This document shows, in pieces, positions 60,541 through 64,000 of a stretch of 64,000 nt of DNA; position 1 is the stretch's first letter; the number at the start of each line of letters is the position of its first letter. Under the pieces are notes generated by a model that was not told the origin of the DNA, ran no database searches, and worked only from the letters and a program-made list of their open reading frames with translations. The stretch covers positions 78,723,106 to 78,787,105 of the forward strand of contig NW_023601104.1 in the NCBI RefSeq assembly GCF_014898055.3, given 5' to 3'. The position numbers and the translations under genes are program-made. The DNA is from Talpa occidentalis (taxonomy: Eukaryota > Chordata > Mammalia > Eulipotyphla > Talpidae).

Positions 60541-61854
60541 TCTTTTTTTTTTTAAAGGTGAGTTAAATATAAGAAAAAAAAAAACTTCAAAAATCCTAAT
60601 TGACTTGTGGATCACAGGCCATGTCTCAAAGAAGCAAGCATAACTGAAAACCATGATAGCAAATTAAAAAAACTTAAACATGTAAGTATAATGAAAACAC
60701 TCCATATGAAAACTCATGACTTACAAACATGTAGCTTTAAATGCTTGTGTTAGAAAATAACATTAATAATAGTGAGTTAAACATCTATCTGAAGGAATCA
60801 GAAAAAAAATACTACTTCAATTAACACAGTAGGCTAGATTATCTAATTCACTGAAAACAACTAAAAGTGATGGATAAAATTTTACTTAAAAAAATTAACA
60901 TTGAAGAGTCGACAAATTGTACAGAAATAACCAGAATAACATGATTGAGAAAACAGAAACTCAGAGCGATAAAGGGAACAATCAAACTGGTTTTGCCCTA
61001 TTGACATCTGCCTAACTCAAAGTTGAACTTGAATTTTGATGATCTCTTGAGAGATAACACAAGTCAGAGGTTAAAACCCACTCAACACCAACAACACCAA
61101 CAAACAGTGACCCATTCTCCATAAGCCTGGGATCCCTAGTTTCAGAAAAAGAGTGAACTTTTTTTTTCAGATAAATAGTGAACCAGAAATAAATCCAGTC
61201 TACCCATTCCATCTTATCCTCAAAGAGAACAAGTTTGTCTTTCTGTTGCAGAAGAAAACAAGGATCCTAATAGGTTATAAAGTTAAGTTGGCTCCCACAC
61301 ATATTTGCAACCCAAATTTATCCTATTTGGGCAGTTTAAAACCTCAAGGGACGAATTTGCTCACCAAACTATAGAATTTTGAGGCATCTTTGAAAAAAGG
61401 TTAATGTTCTTAAAGCAATGCATTTCCTTCTTGGGCCACAAAAATTAACTCACAAATATTTTTTCTGTAAGCATTCTCATGGTCAAAATATCACACAGGA
61501 TAAATAAAAAGAAATCTACACCTAGGTATGGTCTACAAAATGTCAAAAAATTAAAAAAAAACAACAACCCAAAGAGGTCAAAAGTAGCCAGAAGCAAGAA
61601 AGACAGAGTCATTCAAATGAACAATGGGGCAGTTGATTTAACAACAGCAACAATGGAAACCAGAACAGAGTAGATTTATTTCTTCCAATGGTTTGGAAAA
61701 AACTGTCAAACCATAATTTTATACCTAATGAACTATCTATCAAGAATGAGGGTGATAAAGACACTTTCAGACAAAAAGCAGAGTTTACTGTCAAAAACTT
61801 CCTTAAAGAAAATCCGAATGAAAAAATATTCAGAAAGAATGTGATCCAGATGGA

Positions 61855-62125
61855 GGGCCTCCCTGGTAGTGCAAGGGGTTAAGACCCAACCTATGAAGCT
61901 ATGTGCAGCCACTGCAGCACAAGTTTGATCCCCAGCCAGGGAACTACCCACATGGCGCAGCAGACCTCTCCTGTCTTGCCTGCTGCTCCCCTCAGCAGTG
62001 TATTTCAGTAAATCTGCCTGTTCTGTTCCCCGCTCTGTCTCTGGTGAATCCCCTCACCCCCACACCTCTGGCCTGTACCCCAGTTCTTGTATGCATAAAT
62101 AAATAAATCTTTGAGAAAAAAAAGT
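61855..62125 (+). repeat. tRNA-derived SINE, subfamily B
   Basis: Starts gggcctccctggtagtgcaa, tail cttgtatgcataaataaata. Exact target duplication gtgatccagatgga at 61841-61854 and 62126-62139, inside the old L1. Confidence 0.95.
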
Positions 62126-62440
62126 GTGATCCAGATGGAAAAATCTGAAAACCCTAGAGGAATCACAAAGTTGGAATTAACATCAAATTCATAGTTCACT
62201 GTCACTATTTTCTGCCACAAAGACTGAAGAGAGAAGAGTAGGAAATAAGTTAACAGCAAGAGGCAGAAATGGACCCACAATAGAAAAAGGAGTAAGGTCC
62301 TAGTAGCATTCTAAGTCACTAATCCAGTTATTCCTAAGACTAGATGAAATCTTCAACTTGATACCACTATCTTTATTATCAAATTATGCTTTCACTTAAA
62401 AATTATAGAAAGGAGAAAGGTCAGAAATTAATGAAATAGT

Positions 62441-62568
62441 GGGCCTCCCCTGGTGGCGCAGCAGTTGAGCGCTGGGCTGCAAGGCTGCCCACAGCCTCTG
62501 CAGTGCCGGTTCATTCCCCGGCCACCAGCGAGGGTCCCACAAAAAAAAGAAAAAAAGAAAAAAAAAAA
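62441..62568 (+). repeat. Head-only SINE with its own A tail
   Basis: A clean head and tRNA part (gggcctcccctggtggcgca) stops after gagggtcccac at 62540 and passes straight into an A-rich tail. The flanking gaaatag at 62433-62439 and 62569-62575 gives a short target duplication. The whole 3' half of the SINE is absent. Confidence 0.85.
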
Positions 62569-62630
62569 GAAATAGAAAATATACAATATAAAAAATCAAA
62601 GTCAAGCACTGATTTTTTGATAAAGCTAAT

Positions 62631-62684
62631 TATATATATGTGTATATATATATATATATACACACACACAAACACACATATACA
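62631..62684. repeat. Compound (TA)n/(CA)n microsatellite
   Basis: A run of TA/TG steps followed by a run of CA steps, with minor interruptions. Confidence 0.9.
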
Positions 62685-63229
62685 TAAAACCTCTATCAAG
62701 AGAGATTAAGGAAAAAAGTTAAAGACACAACGAACATTAAGGATAAAAAAGAGAAATATATAGACAGCAGAAGTTAAAATATAACAAAAGAATGTTTTGA
62801 ACAACTTCATGCCAAATACTTAAAAAATTCAAAATTACAAAATGGATGGATTCCTAAAAGCAAAATAACTTTCTAAAAACTGACCTAATTAGAAACAAAT
62901 CCTAAATAAGCCTACTTAGAAATGCATATCCCTCTCCCCTGCAAAATACTAAGTCCACACCCTTCCCAACGAATATTAAACCCAGATAACGGAACAGACT
63001 TTCAACCAAACTTCTAAGAAATAGATCACTCTAGTCTTACATAAATCCTTTCAGAGGGGGAAAGAATTAGTTCCTAACTCATTCTTTGAGTTTGGCATAA
63101 TCTATTACTAAAATCAAATAAGGACCATACAATAAAAACCTTGAGCCAATGTCACCTGTGGACACAGATGCAAAAATCCTAAATGAAATGCTAATAAACT
63201 AAATTCAGGTGTATAAATAAAAAATTATC

Positions 63230-63537
63230 GGGCCTCCCCGGTGGCGCAGCGGTTGAGCGCTGGGTTGCGAAGCTGCCCGCGACCTCTGCAGCGCTGGTTC
63301 GATCCCTGGCTGCTCCCCGGCCACTGGAGGAGGGTCCTACATGGCGCGCAGACCTCTCCTGCCGCCCGCTGCTCCCCTCAGCAGTGTACTTTGGTCCTTC
63401 TGCCTGCTCTGTTCCCCACTCTGGCTCTGGTGAATTCTCTCACCCTCCTGGGCTTCTGACTGTACCCAGTGCATGTATAAACAAACAAACAAACAAACAA
63501 ATAATACATGCCTCTTTAAAAAAAAAAAAAAAAGAAA
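63230..63537 (+). repeat. tRNA-derived SINE, subfamily A, modified tail
   Basis: Starts gggcctccccggtggcgcag; B box ggttcgatccct. The tail has become (aaac)n plus aataatacatgcctcttt before poly(A). The flanks aaaaattatc and aaaaattacc form the target duplication, inside the old L1 ORF2. Confidence 0.94.
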
Positions 63538-63785
63538 AAAATTACCATGTTGAAGCTGGGTTCATTCTAGCAATGCAAGGGTACTTCAACATTAGAAAAT
63601 CTATAAATGGTCACCACATTAACAGAATAAAGGAGGACAAAATAATCATCTCGCAAATGCAGAAAAAGCATCTGACAAAATTCATTCTATACACACACAC
63701 AAACACAAATCAGCCAACTAACCATAGAGGTCTTTATCCTACAGAGAACCTATCAAAATTCCATAGCAAACGTTCTTTTTTTAAA

Positions 63786-64000
63786 AAAAAAAAAAGATTT
63801 TTATTTATTTTTGCATACAAGAACTGGGGTGTAAGCCAGAGGTGCAGGGGGTGAGAGGATTCACCAGAGACAGCGTGGGGAGCAGAACAGGCAGACTGAC
63901 TGAAACACACTGCTGAGGGGAACAGCAGGCTGAGACAGGAGAGGTCTGTTGTGCCATGTGGGTATCTCCCTGGCAGGCCGGGGATCCAACTCATGCTGCA
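63786..64000 (-). repeat. tRNA-derived SINE, subfamily B, cut by the window edge
   Basis: Reversed copy from the A-rich tail (aaaaagatttttatttattt) to ccaactcatgctgca, where the window ends before the head. Confidence 0.9.

Larger units (their letters stand above)
61475..63775 (+). repeat. Old L1 body (ORF1 end to ORF2), split by SINEs
   Basis: 61640-61840 encodes fragments like NELSIKNEGDKDTFRQKAEF, an old L1/HAL1-type ORF1 C-terminus. 62710-63230 and 63538-63775 carry ORF2 landmarks (gttttgaacaacttcatgcc, ggacacagatgcaaaaatcc, agctgggttcattctagcaa, acattagaaaatctataaat). No open frame is left. SINEs at 61855, 62441 and 63230 interrupt it. Confidence 0.75.
37544..64000 (-). other. NUMB: NUMB 5' intron (upstream of the start-codon exon)
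   Basis: All sequence beyond the acceptor at 37544 should be 5'-UTR intron, because the start exon carries only 16 untranslated bases after an acceptor. I recognise no non-coding exon and no host CpG-island promoter; the GC-rich block at 49305-50450 is L1. I see nothing assignable in 37560-38360, 40990-41830, 47362-48170, 48965-49285, 55611-58530 and 59935-61470. Confidence 0.75.

Overview
The window is nuclear DNA from a placental mammal. It is mostly intron, with very dense tRNA-derived SINEs, LINE-1 (L1) copies of several ages, and decayed L2 and MIR. The dominant SINE has head gggcctccccggtggcgca, B box ggttcgatcccc and tail tataaataaataaatctt. It resembles the Rhin-1-type SINEs of horseshoe and leaf-nosed bats. 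That placement is an inference from memory and is moderately secure.

The only host gene I can support is NUMB, on the minus strand. Five consecutive coding exons are recognisable by protein sequence, consensus splice sites and frame: 37402-37543 (start codon), 25308-25382, 19496-19528 (the 33-base cassette of the PTB domain), 4978-5052 and 2353-2493. They total 450 coding bases, codons 1-150, all joined in phase 0. They encode the N-terminus and most of the PTB domain of this endocytic adaptor and Notch antagonist. The next coding exon lies beyond base 1, and the 5' non-coding exon or exons lie beyond base 64000 or are not recognisable.

Layout by coordinate: 1-2352 intron with two SINEs; 2353-5052 two PTB exons; 5053-19495 a 14.4 kb intron with two long L2 remnants; 19496-25382 the cassette exon and the exon before it; 25383-37401 intron with an unusual SINE composite and a sense-oriented truncated L1 inside an L2; 37402-37543 the start exon, flanked by a diverged direct repeat; 37544-64000 the 5' intron. 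The 5' intron holds a nested SINE/L1 pile (38.7-39.9 kb), a 138-base inverted duplication (40.0/42.4 kb), a twin-primed L1 (44.9 kb), a full-length but broken L1 (49305-55595, antisense to NUMB, 15-base target duplication) and an old L1 body (61.5-63.8 kb).

There is no undescribed gene system here. The most interesting leads are: the full-length L1, whose antisense promoter side faces the NUMB start exon with a consensus splice donor just outside it; the inverted duplication; a shared internal-deletion junction in two SINE copies; a candidate L1 3' transduction; and a perfect 16-base hairpin made at a SINE insertion edge. L2, MIR and old L1 calls were made by eye against remembered consensus features, so their borders are approximate.
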